From assembly GCA_902728285.1 (NCBI GenBank), contig CACVBU010001039.1, positions 325,279-389,278 of the forward strand: a stretch of 64,000 nt of DNA, in the 5' to 3' direction. The position numbers and the translations under genes were made by a program. Shown here piece after piece: positions 54,300 through 63,911 of the stretch. The first letter of the stretch is position 1. Every line of letters starts with the position of its first letter. The notes below the pieces were generated by a model. It was not told the DNA's origin, ran no database searches, and saw nothing but the letters and a program-made list of their open reading frames with translations. This DNA comes from Clytia hemisphaerica (lineage: Eukaryota > Cnidaria > Hydrozoa > Leptothecata > Clytiidae).

Positions 54300-56048
54300 G
54301 TTAAACATTTGCAAATAATTTCCTGTACACATTCAAGAAGGCACCATTTTAAGACACGCTACTTTCAAATGTAATGATTGTTGATAACGGCGTCTTCTTT
54401 GATTTTATGGTTTGCTGAGCTTGCAACAAAACCTGATGAAGTTTACGATGATGGTAGGATAAACAAAGTCAAATATGTGTACATCAAACATGGTTCGTCG
54501 AGCTTGTAATAGAACAAAATCTTACAATATAAAAGTTTTTATTTCATCACTTCAAATATATAGAAAACATGCTCTAGATCTGGATTACAATACTTTCAAA
54601 CGTATCGCGATGTTTATATCAAACACATAACTTTAATAAAGCCAAAACATTTCTAAACAGATTCAAGAAAACATCATTTGCGAAGTGACAATACTTCTCA
54701 TTGCCCTCCGACATGTGATGTCTTCTTTACTGTGATGAACTTAGGATAAAAAAGTAAAATGTGTAGAAACTTTTTATTGACCTGGACCACAATCATAATT
54801 TGTGTCTTCTTTGTTGTGATGAACTTGAGAGAACAAATTTAAAAATGGAAGGTTTTTTACATAGGTCAAAAATAACTTTATGTCTCATCAGAGAGGACAT
54901 TGATTTAGACCGCAATACTATCAAATGTACGCAAGGTTTTTGATTGTCTTCTCTGGTGTGAAGGTACATAAAATGAACAAATCGAATGGTAGGTCATTCG
55001 AACTTATGAGACGTTTTCTACAAAACGGTGTCTTCTTTGTTGTGATGAACTTGAGAGAACAAATTTAAAAACGGAAGGTTTTTTACATAGGTCAAGAAAA
55101 ACTTTATGTCTCATCAGAGAGGACATTGATTTAGACCCCAATACTATCAAATGTATTCTAGGTCTTTTGATTGGCTTCTCTGATGTGAAGGTGTATAAAA
55201 TGAACAAGTCGTATGGTAGGTCATTCGAACTTATCAGACGTTTTCTACAAAACAGTGTCTTTTTTGTTGTGATGAGCTTGAGCGAACAAATTTAAAAATG
55301 GAAGGTTTTTTACATAGGTCAAAAATAACTTTATGTCTCATCAGAGAGGACATTGACTTAGACCGCAATACTATCAAATGTATATTGGGCAGGTGATTGT
55401 CTTCTCTGGTGTGAAGGTGTATAAAATGAACAAACCTATGTTAGGTCACTCGAACTTATCAGACGTTGTCTATGAAATCGAGATGCATTATTTGGTGGTA
55501 CAATACTTTCATATGTACATGATCTGATCAAGTAATTGTCTTCTTTGATGTGATGGTTAGTCGGATTTGCGTTAGAATGATAAACGGACGAACATATAAG
55601 TATTGCATGGATTCAAGAGGATATTTTCGTTGAACATCTTGTCATTTTTTTGGCAAGTATCGTACTCTTTGATTTAGGTCGATGATAAACTTTTATTTCG
55701 TCAGAGAGGACAGTGATATCTCAATACTATCAAATGTATTCGCAGGTTTTCATTGTTTTTTCTGAAGTGAAGGTGTATAAAATGAACATAATAATATGTT
55801 TGGTCATGCGAACTTATCAAACGTTTTCTAACTAATAATTTTTAAATGGATTCAAGAGGACATTATTTATAGATGCAATGCTTTCAAATGTATTTGCATC
55901 TATCATTTTTGTCTTCTTGCATTTTTGTGATTTCAACCAATGTCTTTTTTGAGGCATGGAACTTGAGAGAATAAAGCCAAAGAACCTACACAGAATCAAA
56001 AAAAAATCTGACTTTATCTGCACTGAAGATATTGACTTAAACCGAAAT
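54300..56048 (+). repeat. Hairpin array, unit 10 proximal part
   Basis: Repeated block of about 220 bp at 54785-54990, 55020-55215 and 55255-55450. It carries TTTTTTACATAGGTCAA, TCATCAGAGAGGACATTGA and TGTCTTCTCTGGTGTGAAGG. Further copies lie near 55700 and 55850. Each holds a hairpin with a (T/A)TCAAAT loop. The minus-strand ORFs 55004-55207 and 55832-56023 are repeat readings. Confidence 0.8.
55109..55190 (+). ncRNA. Pre-miRNA-like hairpin, AGAGGACA / TATCAAAT-loop family
   Basis: The 5' arm is TCTCATCAGAGAGGACATTG then ATTTAGACCCCAATAC. The loop is TATCAAAT. The 3' arm is GTATTCTAGGTCTTTTGATT then GGCTTCTCTGATGTGA. Arms pair over about 34 positions: TCATCAGAGA with TCTCTGATGTGA, GACC with GGTC, AATAC with GTATT. 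Close copies: 54889-54963 and 55331-55415; related copies near 57740, 58388, 58810, 60000, 60740 and 61098. Confidence 0.6.
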
Positions 56049-57573
56049 CAGGGTGTCTACGGATTTTTTTTCCGGGATTTTCAAGGTTTTCAAGGTTTTT
56101 TTGGTCATTTTTAAGTGGTTTTTCAAGGTTTTTTGGCTAAAACTTTGGGACTTTTCAAGGTTTTTTGATACTCATTTGACATGGCTCTTTACAGGAATTT
56201 TTTTTTTTTCAGAGGACAGCAAATAAAATTGATTCGCTTTTGGTGCCTGGGGAATTACTTCCACAGTTAAGGGCTCTGACCATAGTGAATTTTTCATGAT
56301 TGCTGTGTTTAAAATGTGTTTTCTGACTGATGTAACCAACAAAACTATGGCATGTTATACATTTTCTGTTAGACAAACTATTCCTGAATCTGAAAATTCA
56401 AAAATTGCATTGAAAAAATTTGATGAAGAAGAAAATGAAAACTTTTGCGAGGAAGAGTATTTCAACTTTGAAGAGCTTAGTTTCGACGAAGAAAAAACAT
56501 TTTGAAAATTTTTTCGCAGTAGATGGTGTATCTTTTACCGAACAATAAAAATTTTTGCGTAAAATTTTTGTAAATGCTTCTTTGTCTCGATATCTTCAAA
56601 ATAGTGGTTTTTCAGCAATTTTTCATCTGGATTTTGCTTAAAAACAGTCATAACTTTTGACACATCTTTTTAGAAAAACTTTCCGCAAAATTCAAAATAG
56701 TTCAATTCTTTGCGGACAGTGTAAAGAAATTTTGAAACAAAAAAGTTAATTACCCATTGAAACTAAGCACTTTTTGTAAAAGAGGGTGATGCAACATATT
56801 ATTAAAATCCTTTTAAAGTTCATAACGTCATTTTTGCAATTAAATTCTTAATTACTCTTAGGGGATTCGATTAAAAAGCAATTTATAAAGGCAATTCTTT
56901 GTTAAAAGTGTTAAGGAACCTGAAATATAACTCATGTTCAAATACCAAAATCAATTTTTGAACTATGGTCAGAGCCCTTAAATTCCTATCTCCCTCTCGA
57001 GAACAATACTACAAAGAGAAATACTCCAGCTCCCTAGTCTTCCAACTGTAGAAATAAAAAATTAGAAGCGAAACCAATTGTTTACAGTGACCGAGGAGGC
57101 GCAACCATGGTTTGCGCCGACGAGAGAAAATTTTGATTTTGAGTCTTTCAAATGGCTAAAAAGCGCCTTGTTTTTGATTTTGTTTTTTACAAAAATCAAT
57201 TTCCAAAAGAGTTATTTTAAGGAATCTTCGAAATTTTATTGATGAACGGCCATTATTCCAAGACGCCCTGAAGCGATTTGAAAGTTGGGGAACAGTCGAT
57301 TTCTTAGGGCTCATGCAAACATGAAAATCACAACAGAAACAGGGAAATATGGAATTCTCTAAATGTTATAAAGGTTTATAGCGCCGCAGGCGGTTTTTAC
57401 TTATTCTTACTTTTCGAATGTCTGGATAGTGCTTTTCAAGGTTTTTAACGATTTTTCAAGGTTTTCAAGGCTTTTCCCAGAAAATTGATAGTTTTCAAGG
57501 TTTTCAAGGTTGGGTGGTTCATTTTCAAGGTTTTCAAGGTTTTCAAGGTTTTCAAGGTCCCGTAGACACCCTG
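56049..57573. mobile_element. TIR transposon, 1525 bp, with GAAAT target duplication
   Basis: Ends are CAGGGTGTCTACGG at 56049 and its inverse CCGTAGACACCCTG ending at 57573. GAAAT is repeated directly on each side (56044-56048 and 57574-57578). Both subterminal regions are made of many TTTTCAAGG repeats, on the same strand at both ends. No transposase ORF. It contains a second transposon at 56271-56977. The superfamily is not certain. It interrupts the hairpin array of unit 10. Confidence 0.85.
56271..56977. mobile_element. Nested piggyBac-like element, 707 bp, TTAA flanks
   Basis: TTAA-GGGCTCTGACCATAGT at the left and ACTATGGTCAGAGCCC-TTAA at the right: exact 16-bp inverted termini with TTAA on both sides, the signature of piggyBac transposition. 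It lies wholly inside the 56049-57573 element, so it arrived later. It carries a 69-codon ORF (56296-56505) with a strongly acidic C-terminal half (EEENENFCEEEYFNFEELSF) and no known domain, which may be a transposase fragment or chance. Confidence 0.88.
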
Positions 57574-59635
57574 GAAATCGTCAGAGAGGACATTGATATA
57601 GATTCGAACGATCGAGAGTTACTCAGAAATCCCTCACATAATCCTTCTGAGAAGACATCATGAGGTTGTCAAGATGGGCATAGATAGGAGCACAAAAAAA
57701 TGAAAAGAACCTAACACGGATGTTAACCCTTAAATTTCTTCACAGAGGAATGACTTAGACTGTAATACTTTCAATGTATTGACCTCTTTATGATCTTGTC
57801 TTCTGCGAAGAAAAGATGTTTAAGAGGAAGGGTGAATATAGAAAGATACAATTGGTCACTCCAACTCGTGCATTGTTACATTCAAATTCAAAGAGACATT
57901 TCCTCCGTAGTTTTATTGCTCCGAGCTCCACAAATTCGAGAAGATATCATTTGAGGTCACGATACTTTCAAATGTATAATTGTGATTCTTTCCAATATCT
58001 TCTTTGATGTAAAGGACTTTGAAGAACAAAACAAAAATACACATACACATTCAAGAAAACATCATTTGAAGACCAAAGACTTTCAAATGTATTCTTTTGT
58101 CAGCCACAAATGTCTTCTTTGATGTGACAATTTGGCAATCTTGTAAAATGTTGCTCGTGGTAACAGTGGTGGGATCGAGTCCCCTGTTTTGAAGGCGTGT
58201 ATAAATAAAGAACGGTTGAGAGTTACTCAGACATTCCCCACACATCCCATGAAAACATCATGATGTTATCAAGATGGCCATGGGAGCACAAAACAAAATT
58301 TGAAGACCGGCACGAGAGAAAGAAACAAAAATGGAAGGAACATACGAAGGATCTAAGAAAACCTTAAGAAGTTAATTTCATCACAGAGGACATACACTTA
58401 GACCGCGTGATACTTTCAACGTATTCTCTTGCTTTTAAGTATTGTCTTCTGCGATGAAAATATATTCAAAAAGAAGGATGGATATAGTAACATAGGGTAA
58501 CTGGAATTCAGGAATCTTTACATACACACTCAAGAAGACAACATTCGAAGACAAAAGACTTTCAAATGTATTCCTTTGTCGCCAAATATGTCTTCTTTGA
58601 TGTGATGGTTCGGTGATCTTGCAATACATGTCTCTCAGATGATAGGATCAAGTTCTTTGGTGGGACGTATATAGATCAGAGCAGTAGATAGTTATTACTC
58701 AGAAATCCCCAAAACATCCAAAGAAAACATCATAAGGTTATATCAAGATGGCCACATGGGGCATCAAACAAAAATTGAAGCAATCTACCACGAATGTTAA
58801 CCCTTAAATTTCTTCACAGAGGACATGACTTAGACTGTAATACTTTCAATGTAATGATCTGTTTTTGATCTTGTCTTCTGCGAAGAAAAGATGTTTAAGA
58901 GGAAGGGCGAATCTAAAAAGATACAGTTGATCACTCCAACTCGCGCAATTTTACATAGACATTCAAAAAGACATCATTTGAAGACATAATACTTTCAAAT
59001 GTATTCTAATGTCTATAGCTGATGTCTTCTTTAGTGTAATTGTCCGACGATATCTCCAAGTTCTTTGATGTGACGGCTGGAAGATCAGAACAGTCAAGTG
59101 AAAGTAAGAATTCCCACACACAGCCCGAGAAGACAATTTCGAGATTACAATACTTTCAAATGTATGGTATAAGTTTCATCGATGCCTTCTTTGACATGGT
59201 GATGAAATTGATTTAAAATGTAATACTGCTAATTGTATTGCTTCAATTTTTTTCATGTCTTCAGCGAAGCGAAGGTGTCTAAGAATTCGGTACTTAAAAA
59301 ATCCATTTGAACATAATTTGCGAATCAAGGTTTGAAGTTACAGTCAATACGCTTGAGAGTTCAGTTTCTAGAAATTGATGTAATACTTCGTTGAGTGTGT
59401 ACAAATAGATTGAGGAAAAACTCAAAATTTAACTTAAACACATACATATTCAAAAAGACATTATTTGAAGACAAAATACTTTCAAATGTAATCCGCCGTC
59501 AGTGATGTCTTCTTTGATATGTCGATGTAATGGTTGATGACAAGCTTTTCACAACACAAGGTACGATACTTTCAACTGTAAATGTGTCAGCTGGTATATT
59601 CTATGGTGCCATGGACTTCACTGCGTCGTTGAAAA
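57574..59635 (+). repeat. Hairpin array, unit 10 middle part
   Basis: At least ten hairpins with ATACTTTCAA(A/C)(T/G)TAT tops. One type has CACAGAGGA..TGTCTTCTGCGA arms (57740, 58388 and 58810). The other has AAGACATCA..TGATGTCTTCTTT arms (57945, 58045, 58525, 58965, 59130 and 59455). The two types alternate. ORFs in this stretch (57816-58007 and others) read through them. Confidence 0.8.
59455..59514 (+). ncRNA. Pre-miRNA-like hairpin, AAGACATCA / TTTCAAAT-loop family
   Basis: The 5' arm is AAAGACATTATTTGAAGACA then AAATAC. The loop is TTTCAAAT. The 3' arm is GTAATCCGCCGTCAGTGATG then TCTTCTTT. AAAGACAT pairs with GTGATGTCTT with a small bulge, and ATAC/GTAA closes the loop. The same TTTCAAAT loop appears in the otherwise unrelated GGCAATCA hairpins of unit 8. 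Confidence 0.5.
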
Positions 59636-59955
59636 AGGCCCAGGGGGGGGGGGCAGCTGGGCAAAAGGACCGACAGGTATGTCCGGGTCCTAAGGGTACC
59701 TTTTCCAATATGTTTAAAATGCACTGTAAGGGTAGAAATTTCAGAAAATTCTTAAAAAATCTAGATATTTTGACCAAAAATGCTAGAATTTTTACCATTT
59801 TTTTGCACGAAAGGGATCGAAAATTTGGGGGAGAATGCACTCTAAGGGTATGATTTTCACTGATTTTTGCTGCACTGTAAGGGTGCAATTTTAAAAGCCA
59901 ATTTTTGGCCCGCACATACCGTCAGTCCGCAAACCCAGTGCCCCCCGGGGGGAAA
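59630..59955. mobile_element. GC-flanked MITE-like element
   Basis: AGGCCCAGGGGGGGGGG then GCAGCTGGG at the left mirrors CCCAGTGCCCCCCGGGGGG at the right. Internal GCACTGTAAGGGT repeats occur at 59723, 59837 and 59872. Flanking array phrases (GTGCCATGGACTTCACTG before, ACATCACTGAATACGC after) match linker text seen uninterrupted near 61040-61080. The overlapping ORFs on both strands (59530-59853, 59601-59915) are readings of this element. Confidence 0.6.
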
Positions 59956-61261
59956 GGACATCACTGAATACGCAAGAATCAAATAAGACCTTCAATTTCA
60001 TCACAGAGGATGTTGACTCTTACCATAATACTTTCATATTGTATACAGGTTGGTTTTTTCGTCATCTTCTGTGATGCAATGATGTGTAGAATAAACACTA
60101 AAAATAGCAATAGCAACTTAAACTCGGAGATTCTCGTGTATATCAAAGAAGATCATTGGGTGATAAGACACTTTCAAATGTATAGTCGGTGCTAGCGACT
60201 TCTCTGATTTAATACATTTAAGATCAAATTTGACAGAATGATATCTTGGACATTCTCCCGCATCAAAGAAGATTTTTAATGTCATCACTTAAGATATTGT
60301 GACTGCCACAACAATACTTCAAATTGTATTGCTTAGGTTTGCTCTTATCTTCAGCGATGTGATATGTGTAGAATAAACACTTAAAACAGCATTAAAGAAA
60401 TTCAATTTTAGCGATAACTCCATGCATCAAAGGAGACATCATTAAGGGTCGCGATACGTTTAAATCACGAAGGGCATGGGCTCAACCTAGAATACTTTCA
60501 AAATTTTTGTTCGGTATTCAAATGCCTTCGGTGGAGTGCTGATGTTCGCAAAGACCTTCACCTGAATCAACTCAGAATTTACAATGCATACCAAGAAGAT
60601 CGTTTGAAGGTAGGATTCTTCCAACTGTATATGTGTCAGCTGATGAATTCTTTGACGTGCAATGGATCTCATCGTGGCATTGAGAAAAAACATCTCTTTT
60701 TGCGCAAGGATTAAATACTTAAGACCTTTCATTTCATCACAGAGGATGTTGAATCTTACCACAATACTTTCATATTGTACAGGTTGGTTTGTTCAACATC
60801 TTCTGTGATGCAATGATCTTTAAAGTAAACACTGAAAGTAGCAACAGCATCGGCGACTTGAACTCTCAGATTCTCATTCATATCAAAGAAGATCATTGGG
60901 TGATACGATACTTTCAAATGTATAGTCGGTGCTATCGACTTCTTCGATGTAATTAATTTAAGATTGATTTTGACAGAACGATATCTTGGATCAAATAAGA
61001 CCTTTAATGTCATCACAGAAAATCGTTTGAAGGCACGACTTCACCGTGGCATTGAGAAATGATATCTCTGAACATGCAAGGATCAAATAACCTTCAATTT
61101 CATCACAGAGGATGATGATTCTGACCACAATACTTTCAAGTTGTATTGGTTAGATTTGTTCTGTGATGCAATGATCTTTAAAATAAACACTGAAAGTAGC
61201 ATTCAGGCAATGTAACTTGGCGAATAAAACCTGAATTGGGCCATTCTATTTTATAACCATA
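59956..61261 (+). repeat. Hairpin array, unit 10 distal part
   Basis: Hairpins with ATACTTTCA(T/A)(A/T)TTGTA tops lie near 60000-60075, 60300-60360, 60740-60805 and 61098-61170, with CACAGAGGATGTTGA and CATCTTCTGTGATG arms. Another type at 60149-60210 and 60880-60950 has AAAGAAGATCATTGGGTGAT arms. A pair of near-repeats, about 60110-60290 and 60850-61020, shows block duplication. No gene. Confidence 0.75.
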
Positions 61262-61492
61262 CAGGGAGGTGGACGAACTTTTCCAGGGGGTAATCCGAGA
61301 AGAATTTCCAGGAGGTCTAAAGAAGTGTTTTGTCATTTTTCCAGGGGGTAAAAAGCTATTCTTAGACTTCCAGGGGGTAAACAACTGATATTAGTTCGTC
61401 CACCCTCACTTTAAGACATGAAAATAAATTTTCCAAATTTTGCCATTTTCCAGAAAATTTATTTTGACTTGAAAAGGTTCGTCCACCCCCTG
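61262..61492. mobile_element. TIR element with CAGGG ends
   Basis: CAGGGAGGTGGACGAACTTT at the left is the inverse of AAAGGTTCGTCCACCCCCTG at the right, with small differences. Inside are repeated TTCCAGGGGGTAA motifs and one more GTTCGTCCACCCTC. No ORF and no certain target duplication. Confidence 0.75.
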
Positions 61493-62010
61493 GATGGAAT
61501 TTTTTTATTAACCACCATACCAGCTGGAATGAATTCGATGCAATGGAGTTCAGCATAATTTTGACAAAAATGTTTGCGAACACAAAGATGAGGGGAAAAG
61601 ATTTATCTAAACACTATGATTCCAGCCGTAGGTAAGTGAAACTGTTTTCTGGAATAAGTTACACGGTTAACAGCCTATAGGGATCGACTTTTAGCAAATT
61701 TTATGTATGGTCTACTTTTGACATGAATTGGCCAGAATTTCAAAATAAGAACAAAATAAAATGGAATAAAAGATTTTCCACTGAAGGGATTTTGTTTCTT
61801 ATTTTGACGGAAAGATGGAAATCGTTGAAAGAACTGCCAGATTTGCCGAACAAGGGACAGAATGAAACCCACTATATTTCTTTTCTTGTAGAGTATAATT
61901 TTTGTTTAGTGTAAGGCAACTAGGGCTCGAATAAAACCTAAAATAACGTAACCACGACGATAACAAATCAATCATTTGGTGTAAAACACGTAATCATGGA
62001 ATATAATATT
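61493..62010 (+). other. Unit 10/11 boundary, possible terminal or extra exons
   Basis: A consensus donor CGTAG|GTAAGTG lies at 61631/61632 after about 120 bp of mixed-composition sequence beginning AACCACCATACCAGCTGGAA. A 63-codon ORF at 61723-61914 has no domain and overlaps a minus-strand ORF. The stretch is free of hairpin repeats, as are other intervals just before unit starts, so it may hold the end of the unit 10 transcript. No gene can be supported. Confidence 0.3.
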
Positions 62011-62174
62011 TGACGTCAAATATTTTTTGTAAGAAGTAAAATGAAAATACAACACAACCTTAAAAATTATTTTAAAAAGCTTTACTTTTAACAGAGGGGG
62101 ACTGAAGATGCTACTGAAGGAAGAATCCCATCTCACGCTCCGCAGCTCTCACTGGCATGACTATTCACTTTGGT
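62011..62174 (+). promoter_or_regulatory. Unit 11 start: CRE-like motif plus first exon to splice donor
   Basis: TGACGTCAAATA at 62011-62022 extends leftwards to a perfect 20-bp palindrome, AATATTTGACGTCAAATATT. A T-run and GTAAGAAG follow. The donor TTTG|GTAAGT is at 62172/62173. The exon (about 62050-62172) is unusually GC-rich near its end (CTCACGCTCCGCAGCTCTCA). A pyrimidine-containing CTTTTAACAG at 62083-62092 might be an internal acceptor. Confidence 0.58.
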
Positions 62175-63660
62175 AAGTTTATCATCTATATTTTGACAAA
62201 ATATCCTGGAATGAGACATACGATTTGAATGATTTGTACGGTCATCAGTACCGATTTTTTCAGTCGTCATGTCGCATTTAAGGAGCCTTTTTTGTCATTG
62301 AAGGGTCAACAAAATAAGTTGTTTACACTTAACAGAATGATAGTTTGTAGACATTGCATATCATTGCTATATACTTCGGTGTTAGGGGTTTGACAAAAGC
62401 AAGAAATGGCATCTAGAGTGACTATTCCAAACTATTTCGTGAATAGTAGAGGTCCTTGATTCTTCGATACTTTCAAAGTAATGGTTGTATGAATGTCTAC
62501 TCTTTCTTTCATGCACTGTAAACCCGTGTATCAATACTAATACATTTGGCGTAGCATTGAGAAAATATTTTGAATCAATTTTCACATGCAAGAAGAGATC
62601 AAAAGAGTCTCTGATACTTTAATGTATTTTGAGGGGATTGTGTTCTCTCAATTCATGTGATGGATTTTTGAACACTTGGCTTGCAGCAGTAAAGAGAGGA
62701 GGAAATCGGAATGGATGTTTACATGCAATGAGAGAGTTTGTAGAGACGGATACTTTCATGTATTTATAGCTTTGAAATATTCTCTCAATTCGTGTAAAGA
62801 TAATTTTGTGGATAGGATAAGACGAAAAAGACGAGAAGACAAGTCAACTTGCTCCTTTTACTCATGTTAAAAACCTTGATTTATTCCTTTAAACATAACA
62901 TCGAATTGGGTTTCTGCAAGCATTGGGAGAAGCAATTATTGAATTTCTTGAATTCTTTATATTGAACTGGGATGCCTTTTATTGCTTCGTCTTGTGTTTG
63001 ATAACATTTTATTTACAATCAGTATAAAAACTTATTGGGGTTGTAAGTATTTAATACACTGTATACTCACACAATCAATACTTATGTGCAATATCAATAC
63101 ATTGGGCGTAGCATTGAGAAAATATTTTGAATCAATTTTCACATCCAAGAAGAGATCAAAATAATCTCTGATACTTTAATGTATATAGAGAAAATTTTTT
63201 TGAGTAGTAAAGAGAGGAAATCGGAATGGATGTTTACATGCAATGAGAGAGTTTGTAGAGACGGATACTTTCATGTATTTATAGCTTTGAAATATTCTCT
63301 CAATTCGTGTAAAGATAATTTTGTGGATAGGATAAGACGAAAGGGGCGAGAAAACAAGTCATCTTGCTCCTTTTACTCATGTAAAAAAACCTTGATTCAT
63401 TTTAAACATCGACAACACTAGGAGAAGCAAGTATTGGATTTCTTGAGTTCTTTTTATTGAACTGGAATGTCTTTACTTGGTTCGTCTTGTGTTTGATAAC
63501 ATTTTATTTACAATCAATATAAAATTTTTTTGGGTCAAAATGTTAACAACATCCAAAGGCTTCAAAAATTTTGAATGTTCGACTGAATAAATCGGTACTG
63601 ATGACCGTACAAATCATTCAAATCGTATGTCTCATTCCAGGATATTTTATTTAAAAAAAA
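62175..63660 (+). repeat. Hairpin array, unit 11, bracketed by an inverted repeat
   Basis: An inverted pair of about 69 bp, 62198-62266 and 63580-63649, encloses this stretch (AATATCCTGGAATGAGACAT on one side, ATGTCTCATTCCAGGATATT on the other). Inside, a block of about 512 bp is repeated directly (62570-62990 and 63120-63510). It contains hairpins with ATACTTTCATGTAT and GATACTTTAATGTAT tops. Two matching ORFs (62676-62870, 63179-63421) come from this duplicate and have no domain. Confidence 0.75.
62721..62794 (+). ncRNA. Hairpin, GAGAGA / ATACTTTCATGTAT family
   Basis: ACATGCAATGAGAGAGTTTG opens the 5' side and ATATTCTCTCAATTCGTGT closes the 3' side. GAGAGA pairs with TCTCTC, ATAC-TTTCAT-GTAT forms the top, and the middle is loose. 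An exact copy of this hairpin is at about 63233-63307. Confidence 0.45.
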
Positions 63661-63767
63661 AAAAGTGTATATCATTAGATCTTTTTAAGGATTTTCAAAC
63701 GATCACCGCTCAAATACAGTATTTCTGACTCATTTCATGCCAAAGAAGACGATGTTAATGGTCAGAA

Positions 63768-63911
63768 TTCATGATATGCACCACTGGAGAGTCTTCCAAG
63801 AATTTTTAAGAAGTTCAACCCCAATACGTCACTTTTAATAAAATGTATTGACATATTGGGTTGAACTTTTTGAAAATTCTCAGAAGACTCTCCAGTGTTG
63901 CATATCATGAA
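63768..63911 (+). ncRNA. Long near-perfect hairpin, about 64-bp arms
   Basis: The left arm starts TTCATGATATGCACCACTGG and continues through AGAGTCTTCC to AAGTTCAACCCCAATACGTC. The right arm is its inverse, ending AGTGTTGCATATCATGAA. Roughly six mismatches occur over about 64 pairs, with a loop of about 18 nt (CTTTTAATAAAATG). It is the longest uninterrupted inverted repeat I found. Such length is outside the pre-miRNA range and closer to hpRNA/endo-siRNA precursors or a foldback transposon. It lies in unit 11 among shorter hairpins. Confidence 0.7.

Noticed and set aside
59530-59915. 104-107 codon ORFs on both strands
   Set aside because: Both lie over a GC-flanked MITE with internal repeats; neither has a domain.
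62676-63421. Two ORFs sharing SEWMFTCNERVCRDGYFHVF
   Set aside because: They are a direct DNA duplication that includes a hairpin; no promoter, domain or codon bias supports translation.
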